Shown: positions 45,401 through 49,627 of the stretch, one piece after another
Numbering within the stretch: position 1 is the stretch's first letter
Layout of the letters: every line of letters starts with the position of its first letter
Assembly (NCBI GenBank): GCA_009767595.1
Contig: VSDK01018732.1
Location: 127,099 to 191,098, forward strand
Reading direction: 5' to 3'
Origin: Symbiodinium kawagutii
Lineage: Eukaryota; Sar; Dinophyceae; Suessiales; Symbiodiniaceae
DNA length: 64,000 nucleotides
Position numbers and translations under genes: made by a program
Notes under the pieces: generated by a model
What the model was told of the DNA's origin: nothing
The model's input: only the letters and a program-made list of their open reading frames with translations
Database searches by the model: none

Positions 45401-46659
45401 TGCACTGATGGTCCATGAGGTCTTGTAGTTCATGATCACACCACCTCTGATCGCCAACCACTGCGAATCCCAGGTACCCGAAGTGCTGCTTCGGGACGTA
45501 TCAACCTACATCTTTTGTGGGGTTGCGATCCTTATGGCATATCAAGCATCAAGCGGTGACACCTCCTTCAACGGTGATGATTGGATCACCGATGATGGCA
45601 GCATTGCTATCGCCAGTGAGAGGGTACTGTCAACTCATATGGGCTGGGGGGTTCTTAAAATTGGAAACCCTCAAAATGGATGGTGTCCTAGTGAAAATGA
45701 TTACTGTTGGATGATTTTGGCAGTCTATTCTGAGAAACACCCACATGCCTGCAGGCATGTCGAGAACCAGCACCTACAAATTGTGATGGTGCTTTAAGCA
45801 TGATTTTGTGATCATGTTCAGGGATGGTTGTATCACCGCAAAATCTTAAGGTCACCCGGACTTGTTCCATGGTTCCTACTCATTTTTAACGGCATATGGT
45901 AAATTTCATAGATATTCACACTAATTCGGTATCAATGATTGCCATTTGGGGATGGTACCACTGTCCATTTTCATGCTACAAGCCATGGATTTCTCATCGC
46001 CAGGATGCTACGACTCATGGTGGGATCGCCAGTTCCACCATGGCCCGCCCTGCGGCCCGCCTCCACAGGAGCTCCGGGGAAGACTGTCAACTGGAATTTC
46101 TCCATCATCTCCTAAGGTGGTGGGCGGGTTGCCTTGGATGTGCCCTGTCCGTGCCGCATGGAACGGGTCGCTGGTTGGTAACTTGGGGGTAGGTCGGCCG
46201 TAGATTCCCAGGTGGGAAGTGGTTGTAAGCACGAAGTCATGGTTGTAACCATGGTTGTAGGGGTTGTAAGATAAATATCTACCGACGAAACACAAAACAG
46301 GGATGGAAAGTAAGCAAAACCATGGCTGAAATCAGCTGCTCTTTACATTGAACTTCAGCGCACGAATGGCAACACATGAAAAAAAACGCGTTTTGGGGAT
46401 ATCTCCCATCAATCAACTGCAAAAAATCAGTTTTTATCCCAGCTTAGTTAACATTCATTCCAGCCAATCAACCACCGGCTTCATCCCGGCTTAGCCTTCC
46501 AGGCATGTTTCCAGCTGATTCCCCAACCCTGTTCTTCCCTTCGCCCAGCTGGCAGGCTGCCCGACCGTCCAGTTGGCGTGGATTTCCTCACCTGGCCATG
46601 GAGGCTGTTGACAGCACGAGATTCCGAAGCCAGGGTTTCACTGGGGTGGTTGGCCAAAT
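16167..46659 (-). CDS. Giant multi-exon gene with tandem cyclic-nucleotide-binding-like domains
   Basis: Small GC-rich islands spaced 0.3-2 kb apart translate, on the minus strand, into pieces of CNB (cNMP) beta-barrels. Codon phase agrees across three runs. Run 1: 46592-46659, 46067-46111, 45010-45081, 43963-44025, 42569-42617, 41471-41540, 38850-38924, 38598-38650, 37515-37588, 36613-36686, 36314-36391. Run 2: 31825-31875, 25738-25794, 24133-24201, 22949-23041, 21764-21858. Run 3: 17791-17859, 16167-16236. The CNB pattern is glycine-flanked strands, an EG...LVLLVSG hairpin, a PG..FGE cassette and an R.A(T/S)V strand. Donors include GT, GC and GA. The runs could be one gene or two or three adjacent genes. 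No kinase, channel or GEF domain was recognised. The protein would bind cyclic nucleotides only through the intact cassettes. Confidence 0.65.
17265..17372. mobile_element. Family F inverted-repeat element (MITE-like)
   Basis: A divergent copy bounded by a GTTGTTTAACTACCCC-type end and a TTTGAAAGGACCAGCC end, sharing the AAAATA...GGGAAAAT core of family F. Confidence 0.5.
17578..17684. repeat. (GAT)n microsatellite
   Basis: Nearly pure GAT repeats. The Ile-rich minus-strand open frame across it is an artefact. Confidence 0.95.
17791..17859 (-). CDS. CNB exon: first hairpin
   Basis: The acceptor is CATTTCAG. It reads RHGQTIVVEGAYEEDPAMF, then VLSG, the G..I..EG...D..MFVLSG signature of CNB strands 2-4. 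The donor is GC (CTATCAG|GCGCTA). Joining it to the exon at 16236 rebuilds VLSG-GIVVAERDG without a gap. Confidence 0.75.
18476..18585. mobile_element. Family E inverted-repeat element
   Basis: It starts CCTCAAGTCATAGGGAAGCC and ends CTTTGAGAAACCACGATG. This is a divergent copy of the family with CTCAAAA...GAGAAACCACCA ends. Confidence 0.6.
18917..18985. mobile_element. Family A fragment
   Basis: It carries the TGGCTTTGGGTCAAAACC end and the CCCCTGGTTCC core, then breaks into a family-C-like GGTGGGCCC sequence, so it is truncated or mosaic. Confidence 0.6.
19200..19289 (-). CDS. Probable exon between CNB exons, frame uncertain
   Basis: A GC-rich island with acceptor GCGGCAG|G. One frame reads DGIPGGFEREGHLFHVPV; another reads TGFLEALNAKV. 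It lies between the 21.8-kb and 17.8-kb CNB exons on the same strand and is probably linker sequence. Confidence 0.4.
19769..19862. mobile_element. Family G inverted-repeat element
   Basis: The ends are ACATGGCTGGCTGGAAAA and its near-perfect inverse, about 95 bp in all. A half copy lies near 22203-22262 in the opposite orientation, next to the same CCTACGGTAACATGG flank. Confidence 0.75.
19962..20155 (-). CDS. Probable exon, frame unresolved
   Basis: A 190-240-bp GC-rich island with acceptor GGCCAG|G. Two frames are open: one reads LLSSGKELWSPCRPGQVRHV, the other SYGHHVVLGRSGTWSSLG and ALLGLLRFGSQE before a GT donor. It is very likely exonic from composition. Frame choice needs homology. 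Confidence 0.5.
20272..20388. mobile_element. Family A inverted-repeat element
   Basis: It is bounded by TGGCTAGGGGTCAATATT and GAACTGACCCAGTGTCA, with the internal GGGAAAACAATGGTTAATGA core typical of family A. Confidence 0.75.
20380..20493 (-). CDS. Possible exon, minus strand
   Basis: The acceptor CACCAAG|G is followed by EHFEKLKTSPQGGRISGSK and AGCVVASSDGPVV. It overlaps the edge of a family-A element, so its 3' limit is unclear (a GC donor after GGAAGCAAG is possible). Probably linker sequence of the CNB gene. Confidence 0.4.
21592..21712. mobile_element. Family D inverted-repeat element
   Basis: The ends TACTTGGATGTGCAGC and GGTGCACATCCA are inverted repeats about 120 bp apart. The interior carries AAGGTAGCTTATAACCCC, shared by the other D copies. 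Confidence 0.8.
21764..21858 (-). CDS. Exon: helix C-terminal to CNB barrel
   Basis: The acceptor CGCCAG|G, phase 0, joins the preceding ...PCSEDF exon. It reads VCTPFALALAIVRPALHKAL, then KKHPVEIVTGP, the helix normally closing a CNB domain (compare ...LL..HP). Confidence 0.68.
22283..22405. mobile_element. Family A inverted-repeat element
   Basis: A full copy. The ends GTGGCTGTGGGTCAAAACC and TTGACCCATAGCCATG are inverted repeats, with a CCCCTGGTTCCCCC core. Confidence 0.85.
22949..23041 (-). CDS. CNB exon: distal strands
   Basis: The acceptor CTTGCCCAG|G opens an exon of exactly 31 codons, phase 0 at both ends. It reads ERTLLGIAAEANATVRVGPG, then SYLSAPCSEDF. The LL....ANATV part matches the (A)LL...R.ATV strand of CNB domains, with no Arg at the usual cassette position. 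The donor is GT. Confidence 0.75.
23756..23845. mobile_element. Family F inverted-repeat element
   Basis: The ends TGGTGGTTTCAACCCC and TGTTTGAAACCACCAG are inverted repeats about 90 bp apart, with CCTATGAAAAATA inside. Confidence 0.8.
23886..24000. mobile_element. Family C inverted-repeat element
   Basis: It begins GGTGGGCCCTTTTAGTTAGC and ends CCAGGGGGGGGCCACC. It shares TGGTAGATATAACTA with the copy at 40.8 kb. Confidence 0.8.
24133..24201 (-). CDS. CNB exon: mid-barrel strands
   Basis: A 69-nt, phase-0 exon. It reads CLRETVSVSGGRVRLVRGAA, then AIL. Joined to its neighbours it gives GGRVRLVRGAAAIL-ERTLLG, which is strand 5, turn and cassette of a CNB barrel without the FGE motif. The acceptor is AACGAAG|T, a weaker match. 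Another frame in this island is open but fails the phase test. Confidence 0.62.
25485..25609. mobile_element. Family A inverted-repeat element
   Basis: Starts GTGGCTCTGGGTCAAAAACC and ends CTTGACCCATAGCCATT. A second A-like end (GGCCCATAGCCAT) follows at about 25697-25709. Confidence 0.8.
25738..25794 (-). CDS. CNB exon: LFVLEHGRV hairpin
   Basis: The acceptor TGCGAG|G opens a 57-nt, phase-0 exon: VGTLFVLEHGRVSIQARHG, a textbook CNB strand 4-5 pattern. It joins the 31.8-kb exon (…VVQQGST) exactly in phase across a 5.9-kb intron that contains the HMG-box gene. The GT donor (GGG|GTTTGG) is phase 0. Confidence 0.78.
26019..26131. mobile_element. Family E inverted-repeat element
   Basis: GGGGTTTCTCAAGCAATTGG at the left and TTTTTTGCGAAACCACC at the right. 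It marks the left border of the repeat-poor HMG block. Confidence 0.65.
26448..26765 (-). CDS. HMG gene terminal exon
   Basis: It reads QKYLENSDADIAASNFGLQM, then CEENLCALPTCTRGIHDSC and VVSIEIHDGDVWMADPRRW, ending ...MVALLQKS at a TGA (26448). Six cysteines fall within about 30 residues. The inferred intron before it is only 22 nt, so a frameshift or a misread boundary is possible. Confidence 0.6.
   Translation of the reverse strand, partial: SQKYLENSDADIAASNFGLQMCEENLCALPTCTRGIHDSCERTALAVHAYNTDPVVSIEIHDGDVWMADPRRWSYDPPEPPWGSSFPPSAGPEAEAIMVALLQKS
26448..28911 (-). CDS. HMG-box protein gene, multi-exon, nested in a CNB-gene intron
   Basis: Exons in order with consistent phase: 28840-28911, (small exon near 28300 uncertain), 28145-28264, 27635-27964, 27372-27470, 27140-27256, 27006-27047, 26919-26963, 26788-26861, 26448-26765. 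The product has a Lys-rich start (MPQKADPKGKSHKDM), an acidic Ser-rich segment and a basic coil. An HMG-box-like domain follows (GGFGIYLSENRKKFQDMFK ... AKIEWEKLSTGHQKAY), then a Cys-rich tail. HMG boxes bend DNA, so a nuclear, chromatin-associated role is likely. Donors are GT, GC and GA. Upstream exons may exist (see 29332-29382). The gene lies between CNB exons at 25794 and 31825, on the same strand. Confidence 0.72.
26788..26861 (-). CDS. HMG gene exon
   Basis: The acceptor is GAGGCAG. It reads RTSRIQECDADMKRQQPDCK, then AKLFS, ending at a consensus donor (TTCTC|GTAAGT) with two bases left over. The first base after a CTAAG acceptor 22 bases further on completes the codon. Confidence 0.55.
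26919..26963 (-). CDS. HMG gene micro-exon
   Basis: The acceptor CCTGCAG|G opens 15 codons, GKAGAEMAAQCAHAG, phase 0. The GT donor is GCAGGG|GTTTGA. Confidence 0.6.
27006..27047 (-). CDS. HMG gene micro-exon
   Basis: The acceptor GCAGCAG|G opens 14 codons, GNQSIQISLGAQKM, ending at the strong donor AAGATG|GTGAGG, phase 0. Confidence 0.6.
27140..27256 (-). CDS. HMG gene exon, Cys-rich
   Basis: The acceptor ATACAG|G opens 39 codons, phase 0. It reads EILLILGGIRVETVPCSRCL, then EARCGDHFAEGGETFTQKK. A CxxC...C arrangement hints at metal binding. The donor is GC (AAGAAG|GCATGG). Confidence 0.6.
27372..27470 (-). CDS. HMG gene exon
   Basis: The acceptor AGATGAG|G opens 33 codons, phase 0, ending at a strong donor (GATGAG|GTGAGG). 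It reads ASSKVSGPIPAAPAGAWSDV, then LAAAVERAWWADE. Confidence 0.72.
27635..27964 (-). CDS. HMG gene, HMG-box exon
   Basis: The acceptor TACTTCAG|G opens a 110-codon, phase-0 exon. A basic coiled stretch (EDKRKRKTELQRVRREKA) leads into the HMG-box-like core: GGFGIYLSENRKKFQDMF, AKIEWEKLSTGHQKAYHVEA, KKRMEAYRAHLE. Aromatic and Trp positions match helices 1-3. A GT donor (CAGAAG|GTGAAG) lies just before an in-frame TGA. If it is not used, the protein ends at 27623. Confidence 0.8.
28145..28264 (-). CDS. HMG gene, acidic Ser-rich exon
   Basis: The acceptor CCTGAG|G opens an exon of exactly 40 codons, phase 0. It reads APSARLPSPLPASVKDSQSE, then SDAESSYSKDSEESSALQLE. A GA donor (CTCGAG|GACGGA) is followed downstream by an acceptor TTCAG|GAGGAC. 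Confidence 0.65.
28840..28911 (-). CDS. HMG gene, Lys-rich N-terminal exon
   Basis: 24 codons from ATG at 28911: MPQKADPKGKSHKDM, then PKKQATRPK. A strong GT donor (CCGAAG|GTGAGG) follows in phase 0. AAAAG|G just before GAC-ATG could be an acceptor, so this may be an internal exon rather than the start. Confidence 0.6.
28912..31000. other. Repeat-poor block upstream of HMG gene
   Basis: This lacks the TGGTTGATG-type words and MITEs found on both sides. Short open frames occur on both strands. The best candidate exon is at 29332-29382. Another island on the minus strand near 28990-29070 reads CARWIEEHKDELLAKFR before a stop, and one near 30870-30920 reads RALEAVLAGEQPSW with a GTATTT donor. 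They may be 5' exons of the HMG gene, but I could not join them. Confidence 0.4.
29332..29382 (-). CDS. Possible 5' exon of HMG gene
   Basis: The acceptor CCGCAG|G opens 17 codons, EAAAAIAHSTERRSSCE, ending at a GT donor (TGCGAG|GTGATC), phase 0. It is supported only by splice signals and codon phase. Confidence 0.4.
31559..31784. mobile_element. Family A element split by a family B insertion
   Basis: The left part (TGGCTGTGAGTCAAAACC ... TGCTTGG) and the right part (GTTGGTTATTGTACCCCATT ... TTAATCATGACC) are halves of one A element. They are separated by an intact B element at 31636-31736, a clear nested insertion. Confidence 0.75.
31636..31736. mobile_element. Family B inverted-repeat element, nested
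   Basis: A 101-bp element starting TGGCTTGCAGGTCCC and ending GGGTATAAGCCA. It is about 90% identical by eye to the copy at 51782-51886. It lies inside a family A element. Confidence 0.85.
31825..31875 (-). CDS. CNB exon: barrel start
   Basis: The acceptor CACTGCAG|G opens 17 codons, ERRLLFAGETVVQQGST, phase 0. This matches the L..GE.V..QG strand 2-3 motif of CNB domains. A GT donor (AGCACC|GTGCCA) joins it in frame to VGTLFVLEHG at 25794. Confidence 0.78.
32168..32270 (-). CDS. Possible exon
   Basis: The acceptor ATAGCCAG|G is followed by GKLSLQHGFGEGNPILDPHS. An in-frame TAG lies just before the GTGGCC donor candidate, so the 3' limit would have to be earlier. Weak. Confidence 0.3.
32640..32740 (-). 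CDS. Possible exon, frame uncertain
   Basis: A GC-rich island whose minus frames read VGVSDGYWALLNSLQQLW or WSLGRVLGATQLLATT. It lies within the CNB-gene territory. No phase link was established. Confidence 0.3.
33230..33335 (-). CDS. Probable CNB-gene exon
   Basis: The acceptor TTCTGAG|G is followed by LNLFYGCDLGFVNDVASNGV, then PLRRCDALDGGLVLVKWLA. The LGFVNDV...R...LVLVKW layout resembles distal CNB strands. The 3' boundary is not resolved. Confidence 0.55.
33340..33715. repeat. Degenerate tandem repeat (about 60-80 bp unit)
   Basis: Words such as TTTGGGGAATT, CTTCCTGGCA and TTTGAAG recur five or six times at irregular spacing. The open frames here come from the repeat. It could be a decayed satellite or a leucine-rich coding remnant. 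Confidence 0.55.
33730..33860 (-). CDS. Possible exon, frame uncertain
   Basis: A GC-rich island with acceptor CCGTCCAG|G. One frame gives ERLLTKTEVASSSPGG with a GTGGCT donor candidate. Another gives RATVVALGWAVEGDRCRLDL. Probably exonic, but not placed in the phase chain. Confidence 0.4.
33989..34113. mobile_element. Family A inverted-repeat element
   Basis: Ends TTGGCTGTGGGTCAAGGC and GAACTGACCCACTGCCATG. Internal GGGAAAAGAATGGTAAAT. Confidence 0.8.
34840..34894 (-). CDS. Possible CNB-gene exon
   Basis: The acceptor GCTTGAG|G, then IDSGQYCRLISDHSGELQ before the donor CTTCAG|GTTGGT. The plus strand is also open here (KFSRVIRYQPAVLTAVD), so strand is not certain. Minus is preferred for its splice sites and neighbours. 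Confidence 0.4.
35386..35467 (-). CDS. Probable CNB-gene exon
   Basis: The acceptor TCACTAG|G is followed by ASFPTLLNPATDRLVDTAEC, then IKDSLGP. The GT donor is ACCGG|GTGTAC. Helical, plausibly the linker between barrels. Confidence 0.55.
35721..35772 (-). CDS. Probable CNB-gene exon
   Basis: The acceptor GCCGTAG|G is followed by AIVFPGRAILNVLANASEG. It could join the 36.3-kb exon in phase 0 if that exon uses a GC donor after GACGAT. Confidence 0.45.
35839..35933. mobile_element. Family E inverted-repeat element (partial)
   Basis: It has the GGGCCCCCTGTTTTC...GAAACCACC end and the CATCCAGTTTATGGGTTATT interior. The left end is degraded. Confidence 0.55.
36314..36391 (-). CDS. CNB exon: EATV strand
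   Basis: The acceptor GCGAAG|G completes a codon left by the 36.6-kb exon. It reads NRLVKHHRLGSEATVAAMF, then IDDAGG. LGSEATVAA matches the R.ATV.A strand of a CNB domain with Glu for the usual Arg-Ala. The donor is GGGAAG|GTATTG. Confidence 0.65.
36613..36686 (-). CDS. CNB-gene exon
   Basis: The acceptor CTCTTCAG joins the 37.5-kb exon in phase 0. It reads PVVPPLEMPGCAGCLASANA, then VDEA. A second frame (NAWLCRLFGISKCGG) is also open but does not fit the phase. Confidence 0.5.
37515..37588 (-). CDS. CNB exon: RPASV strand
   Basis: The acceptor TGCCGCAG|G. Joined to IIHG it reads GLIGASMPRPASVRAKTDVE, then AAWAT. The (F)G...RPASV.A...DVE pattern is the phosphate cassette and following strand of a CNB domain. 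RPAS matches the Arg-Ala-Thr/Ser element, but the cassette Glu is replaced. The GT donor is GCAACT|GTGATG. Confidence 0.75.
37719..37862. repeat. 11-bp tandem repeat (GATGGTTAAAT)n
   Basis: About a dozen near-perfect GATGGTTAAAT units, a few with TTACAT. The unit is one of the words that make up the regional intron background. Confidence 0.95.
38018..38100. mobile_element. Family F inverted-repeat element
   Basis: It begins GATGGTTGAACCACCCCTAT and ends TTCAAATCATAAACCACCA, with a GGGAAAATAACAGAAG core. Confidence 0.65.
38598..38650 (-). CDS. CNB exon
   Basis: The acceptor ACAGAG precedes T, completing a codon from the 38.9-kb exon. It reads QKLFTGTESNKTGSIIH, and one leftover G joins GT of the next exon (IIH-G-LIGAS). 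The donor is GT (CACG|GTGTCT). Confidence 0.7.
38850..38924 (-). CDS. CNB exon
   Basis: The acceptor CTGCAAG precedes T. It reads VKHEMHMQHQLQVQWINTGD, then ICERT. A GT donor (CGTAC|GTCGAC) joins it in phase to QKLFTG. The plus strand is also open across this island; the three-exon phase agreement favours minus. Confidence 0.6.
39364..40791 (-). CDS. Intronless J-domain (DnaJ-like) protein with AP2-like segment
   Basis: A single 475-codon frame from ATG (40791) to TGA. The J domain spans about residues 22-80: DYYDILGLEQKASSADIK, the HPD catalytic tripeptide at 50-52, then a KAFEVL helix. J domains stimulate Hsp70 ATPase. Residues about 203-257 (GGRKLYRGVN ... YYEARLSV ... TLEDAVHYHTLL) resemble an AP2/ERF DNA-binding fold by inspection only. 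The C-terminal 120 residues are Arg/Gln/Glu-rich and probably coiled. There is no signal peptide, and no Gly/Phe or zinc-finger region of classical DnaJ. It sits in the CNB-gene intron between 38924 and 41471, same strand, with a family C element directly upstream. Confidence 0.88.
   Translation of the reverse strand: MPLGCDSSWGRKARQRPGSRIDYYDILGLEQKASSADIKAAYKRQALRSHPDKGGSAEKFRLVVKAFEVLFNGSTRQSFDLQRERHQQNSVKRPKGHQHQRRTLGRPQPQSKRTKSQILVRYLSRLRHCLARCPREIRQEVVSKMSPLLRQKLLELMERPQLPTDEARHLPHHQASERPPERPNKRIRRQDLSLEDEAPVPGGRKLYRGVNTLKSRGSLYYEARLSVRSLTLASRATRTLEDAVHYHTLLATFRQIFAEKEASSESSSVEVTAQNLQKALEETDGLSTMGLSLQVVMDARPWVGKMVTSPRTQQISQAISMWTRAEQARVEGWHSMRSVWLEWMQMGRRERFNIRAKSWSQAEQTVTTAEHSYQPERRRREERRAARAWRQQQHCQRQEARQQEMKVKEMQRWQRLVEGRLARLLKRAENCAIDLDNKEYGRMIQAWRKKVRLATKAAKERARQKRQVVRQHVAI
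40831..40951. mobile_element. Family C inverted-repeat element
   Basis: The best copy of the family. It runs GGTGGGCCCCTTTAGTTAGC to CCAGGGGGGGCCACC, immediately upstream of the J-domain start and possibly within its promoter. Confidence 0.85.
41243..41337. mobile_element. Family E inverted-repeat element
   Basis: Ends GGTGCTTCTCAAAATAGG and CTAGTTTGAGAAACCACCA. Interior GGGGGCCCCCT. Confidence 0.8.
41471..41540 (-). CDS. CNB exon: distal strand
   Basis: The acceptor AGCTTCAG. With G from the 42.6-kb exon it reads YQSSLKPLKQTALSASDCW, then KTT. KQTALSASDCW fits the R.ATV.A...D.W end of a CNB barrel. A GT donor (ACGAG|GTGGAG) leaves two bases. Another open frame (AETPEADCTLRLRLLEDYE) looks protein-like but fails the phase test, so the frame is not beyond doubt. 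Confidence 0.6.
41806..41925. mobile_element. Family A inverted-repeat element
   Basis: Ends GGCTCTGGGTCAAGCAG and GGTTTTGACCCACTGCCA. Core GGGGAACCAGGGGTACGG. Confidence 0.8.
42569..42617 (-). CDS. CNB exon
   Basis: The acceptor GGGGCCAG|G in phase 0. It reads VRVEDGVVEQQAPLAP, strand 5 and the turn before the cassette. The GT donor (CTCCGG|GTGAAC) leaves one base. Confidence 0.68.
43010..43132. other. GC-rich island, strand unresolved
   Basis: Plus strand: a 40-codon ATG-to-TGA frame (RFPFGGLTISNFGQRPPAQL ...). Minus strand: acceptor GATCACAG, QFSTTFRQLQPFCRFLGI, strong donor GATCC|GTGAGC. Inserting the minus exon would break the phase of the neighbouring CNB join, so I left it out of the chain. 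Confidence 0.35.
43963..44025 (-). CDS. CNB exon: LVLLVSG hairpin
   Basis: The acceptor TCTAGCAG|G opens 21 codons, phase 0. It reads DADALVLLVSGVASVITKAG, then L, matching the CNB strand 4-5 hairpin. The GT donor is GGGTTG|GTGACG. Confidence 0.76.
44570..44700 (-). CDS. Possible exon
   Basis: The minus frame reads VVLAAVDFDLGKWTCFISTR, then EEFIQVDTHG, before Lys/Gln-rich sequence. It lies between two CNB exons that join perfectly without it. It may therefore be an alternative exon or chance. Confidence 0.3.
45010..45081 (-). CDS. CNB exon: barrel start
   Basis: The acceptor CTCGCCAG|G opens 24 codons, phase 0. It reads AMYALAASARQTLVPKGNFV, then VAEG. This is the helix A plus L.P.G..V..EG strand of a CNB domain. 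The GA donor (GAGGGC|GAGACC) gives VAEG-DADALVLLVSG across the join. Confidence 0.78.
45154..45224. repeat. 10-bp tandem repeat (TTGGTGATGG)n
   Basis: Seven near-perfect units. Confidence 0.95.
46067..46111 (-). CDS. Probable CNB-gene exon
   Basis: The acceptor ACCTTAG|G opens 15 codons, EMMEKFQLTVFPGAP, phase 0, with a GT donor (GCTCCT|GTGGAG). It fits between the 46.6- and 45.0-kb exons without changing frame. Confidence 0.5.
46592..46659 (-). CDS. CNB-gene exon (first in chain)
   Basis: The acceptor TCGCTGTAG. It reads LANHPSETLASESRAVNSLH, then GQ, ending at a strong donor (GGCCAG|GTGAGG), phase 0. Exons further upstream could not be tied in. Confidence 0.58.
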
Positions 46660-47345
46660 CTACAGCGAAATCCCGGTGAAAAAGCGGGTCTGCGGCTAGC
46701 TATTGGCCAGCTATCTCTGGGTTGGTTGATGAGCAAAGATAGAGAAAACCCCGGTTGTAGTCATTTATCGTAGGGGTTTCCCAGGTAGATTTTCCCCTCA
46801 ATCCAGCGAATGGCGGCGATCGGTCAAGTCATCCAGGACCCAAAAGCCATGGGGGATATACCATCTGCTATGTGACTACAGGGGTAGCATTTCATATCCC
46901 CCTGGCCCGCCCGGTTTGGTCATGGCTCTGGGATGCGAGCAGCCGGGCATACAAGGGCCCGTGACCCAAATATATGTGCAACTGTTGGTCTGAAAAACCC
47001 TGGCCTCCTACAATTTGGAGCCCTCAACTGTGAGCGATTCGTTGGTGAACAGAACTGTTGGCTCACTACCGGTTGCAGGAGATTTTAACTTAGCCAACTT
47101 ACAACTTATAAAGCCTCATCTGAAAGAGTGGGCTCCAACTGTGAACTTTACGAGTTATATATAATGCGCTATTTGGTTAACTCACTTAGTTCAATAGCGA
47201 ATCTCCACCAACTACAACCGGTCCCCGGTGCAGCAGATTTTCTCCTGGGATCCCAAACAATTGATCCCGAAGTTGCCCAGCAGCTTGATATTCAGCTCAG
47301 CCTTAGCAGATCCAGCCGTAGTGCATCTGAGGGGTGCTTGATATA

Positions 47346-47469
47346 TGGCTGTGGGTCAGTTCACCCGGCTAGTCCCCCTGGTTCCCCTATCATTAACCAG
47401 GCTGTATTCCCTTAAAATGGTTGGTTATCATTTCCCATTATGGTTGGTTAATATTGACCCATAGCCATA
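47346..47469. mobile_element. Family A inverted-repeat element
   Basis: Ends ATGGCTGTGGGTCAGTTC and TATTGACCCATAGCCAT. Confidence 0.85.
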
Positions 47470-47610
47470 TGGTAGTTCTTTACGTAGGGAACCCCAACAA
47501 TGGTTGCTTTATCACTAAATGGTTAATATATTATGCTAATATGGGATGATCTGGGGGGAGCCCTGTTTCAAGAAACACCCATACGTTCAATGGAATGGTT
47601 GGTCGTGATG

Positions 47611-47714
47611 TGCTGCTTGGTGGTTAGTTTTGCCTTTCCAAAAATGTGCTTCTCAATCAACCAAGCATCCCAACTATTGGGGAAACTAAAACATGTTGAA
47701 ACCACTAGCCAGCG
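47611..47714. mobile_element. Family F inverted-repeat element
   Basis: Ends CTGCTTGGTGGTTAGTTTTG and TTGAAACCACTAGCCAG. Interior AAAATGTG...CAACCAAGCATCCC shared with the copy at 62.8 kb. Confidence 0.75.
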
Positions 47715-47929
47715 TCAAACAAAGTCAAACACAGCTGAACAATCTAGTGAATTCTATGAATGATACTGCTCAATGAGGTTTCATCAATGATGGTTGACGA
47801 GGATTGACGTAGGAAATGCATTTATTGCCAAAGCAACAAAGCAACTGGTAAAAACGACCATTTAGCAATGTTGTGGCTGATACATGTGCATTGATCATTG
47901 CTGTTCCTATAACATCTCGTAACTGTACC

Positions 47930-48060
47930 CAGCTCTACCAAATGATCGCCCGTGTTTGCTGCCTCTGGGGCAAGGGGCAAGATTTCTGTCATGGTGTGGG
48001 GCCAAACCTGATGCTTGGTGACGCAACCACGCATGACTGGGGCACCTCAGTTTCACTCGG
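47930..48060 (-). CDS. Possible CNB-type exons, boundaries uncertain
   Basis: Minus frames here read VPQSCVVASPSI (acceptor ACTGAG|G, donor CATCAG|GTTTGG) and AANTGDHLVELG (acceptor CCAGAG|G, donor GCTGG|GTACAG). TGDHLVELG resembles the CNB GD.L..L..G hairpin. Confidence 0.4.
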
Positions 48061-48639
48061 AAACCGGCAGCACAACCAGGAGTCGAGAGGACCCCTTTTG
48101 TGATCAACATGGACTGATGAGCCCAAAACCTGCGCAATGCTTGGAACATCATCCCACTTAGTAAGTGGTGAGTGACCATGATTAGTGACTACCCTAAGAT
48201 TATATCATAGGTTACCAACCATTGCTAGTAACCACTTACTAAGTGGGATAATCCTCCAAGTGCTTAGCATTTTTTGCTTCTCAACCGAGGGGTTGCACCT
48301 GGACATCAGCTGAAGATCTCGCCCCTAGCCAACCCCCGGTTGTGGCTTGGTCATCTTCAATGGCTTGGGCTTGGGGTTACACTCTTGACCCAATTACCGG
48401 CTTGAGGATCGTTCATGTGCACAATACCCATCATTGTTGTCCCGATTCTTGTCCATTGCTATTTCCTATGATTGGACACAACTGATAGCGAAGAGAACTG
48501 ACCATGGACCGTTCTAACTAATAACCATCCCATTTGACTAATCATCATGACTACCTATGAACGACTATGACTGGAAAGCACCCATGACTAACCATCATGA
48601 CTAACCACCATGACTAGCCCCCCATGAAACATGGCAGAA

Positions 48640-48737
48640 AGCGCTCCCGAACCCACGTCGCATTCCGCACAGTGACCGCGCCGTTGTTTCCTCGGCGTTC
48701 GATCATGTCCTGAATCTTCTGCAGCGACCTGGACTTG
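48640..48737 (-). CDS. Probable exon, CNB-like
   Basis: The acceptor GTCCAG|G, then SLQKIQDMIERRGNNGAVTV, then RNATWVRERF. RNATWV resembles the R.ATV strand. The 3' limit is not resolved. Confidence 0.5.
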
Positions 48738-48974
48738 TCACAGCGGCATAGCGTGAGCCATGTCAACCACACAGCCAGTCGTGCTCCCGGATGTCACGGG
48801 ATGCTTGGAGGTCTCGGGGGAGATCAATCATATGTGCGTACCTTGACCATCAAAACAAAAGAAAATCATAGAGTCTGTCAGAAACCCTGCAATTTCTTTC
48901 ATTTCTGAAGCGTAGGGTATGCATGGACTGTATAGATATGTACAGATAACTAGATGTGGATGGTGCGTCAATGG

Positions 48975-49053
48975 TGGCTTCCCGGCGGTTGGTAGGTCGC
49001 AAGTGCTTGGCGAACGTTCGCAGCCGGCTTGGGGGTCTGGGCTGAGCATGAAT
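48975..49053 (-). CDS. Probable exon, CNB-like
   Basis: The acceptor TGCTCAG, then PRPPSRLRTFAKHLRPTNRR, then EATIDAPS. RREATIDA resembles the end of a CNB barrel. Confidence 0.45.
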
Positions 49054-49627
49054 TAACCCATGGTGATGTTGCAACATTGCGCATGGCGCGTTGCTGATAA
49101 CCCATGATGCCGAATCAATAGCCATATGGCGAATTCCCATGATTTAACCCATGAGGCAATAGCATGGATTGCGCGTGCTGCTAATGCTAACTTGTCAACG
49201 GAGACCATTGCCAACTATCTTTACAAGCCGTGGCAGAAATCTAGCATGGCCACCTGGTGAACCACAAGTCAACACTTCTTTTGCCATTACAGTAAATGTT
49301 CAGAACCATGGCTTCTTAATCATAGTTTAACGATAGATCCTTCAATGACTGTATTTTTTATTGTTGAACGATGTTGAACATTGATTTGTTGTTTATGCAT
49401 TATATCATAGTGCCTAGGTACCCCAGGTGAAACCATGGTTTTCATTGTTGGCTATTATCCCCTCAGAATTGCTCGTCAATATTGACCCACAACCATATAG
49501 TTCAACATACTTCAACAACAAATCCATACTTCAACATAGTTCATACCCATTTCACAAGTCTCTATATCAGCCACTTGTAACGCTAAAAATAAGCCACCAA
49601 TTCTTTGGGCCCCCCTAAACCACTAGC

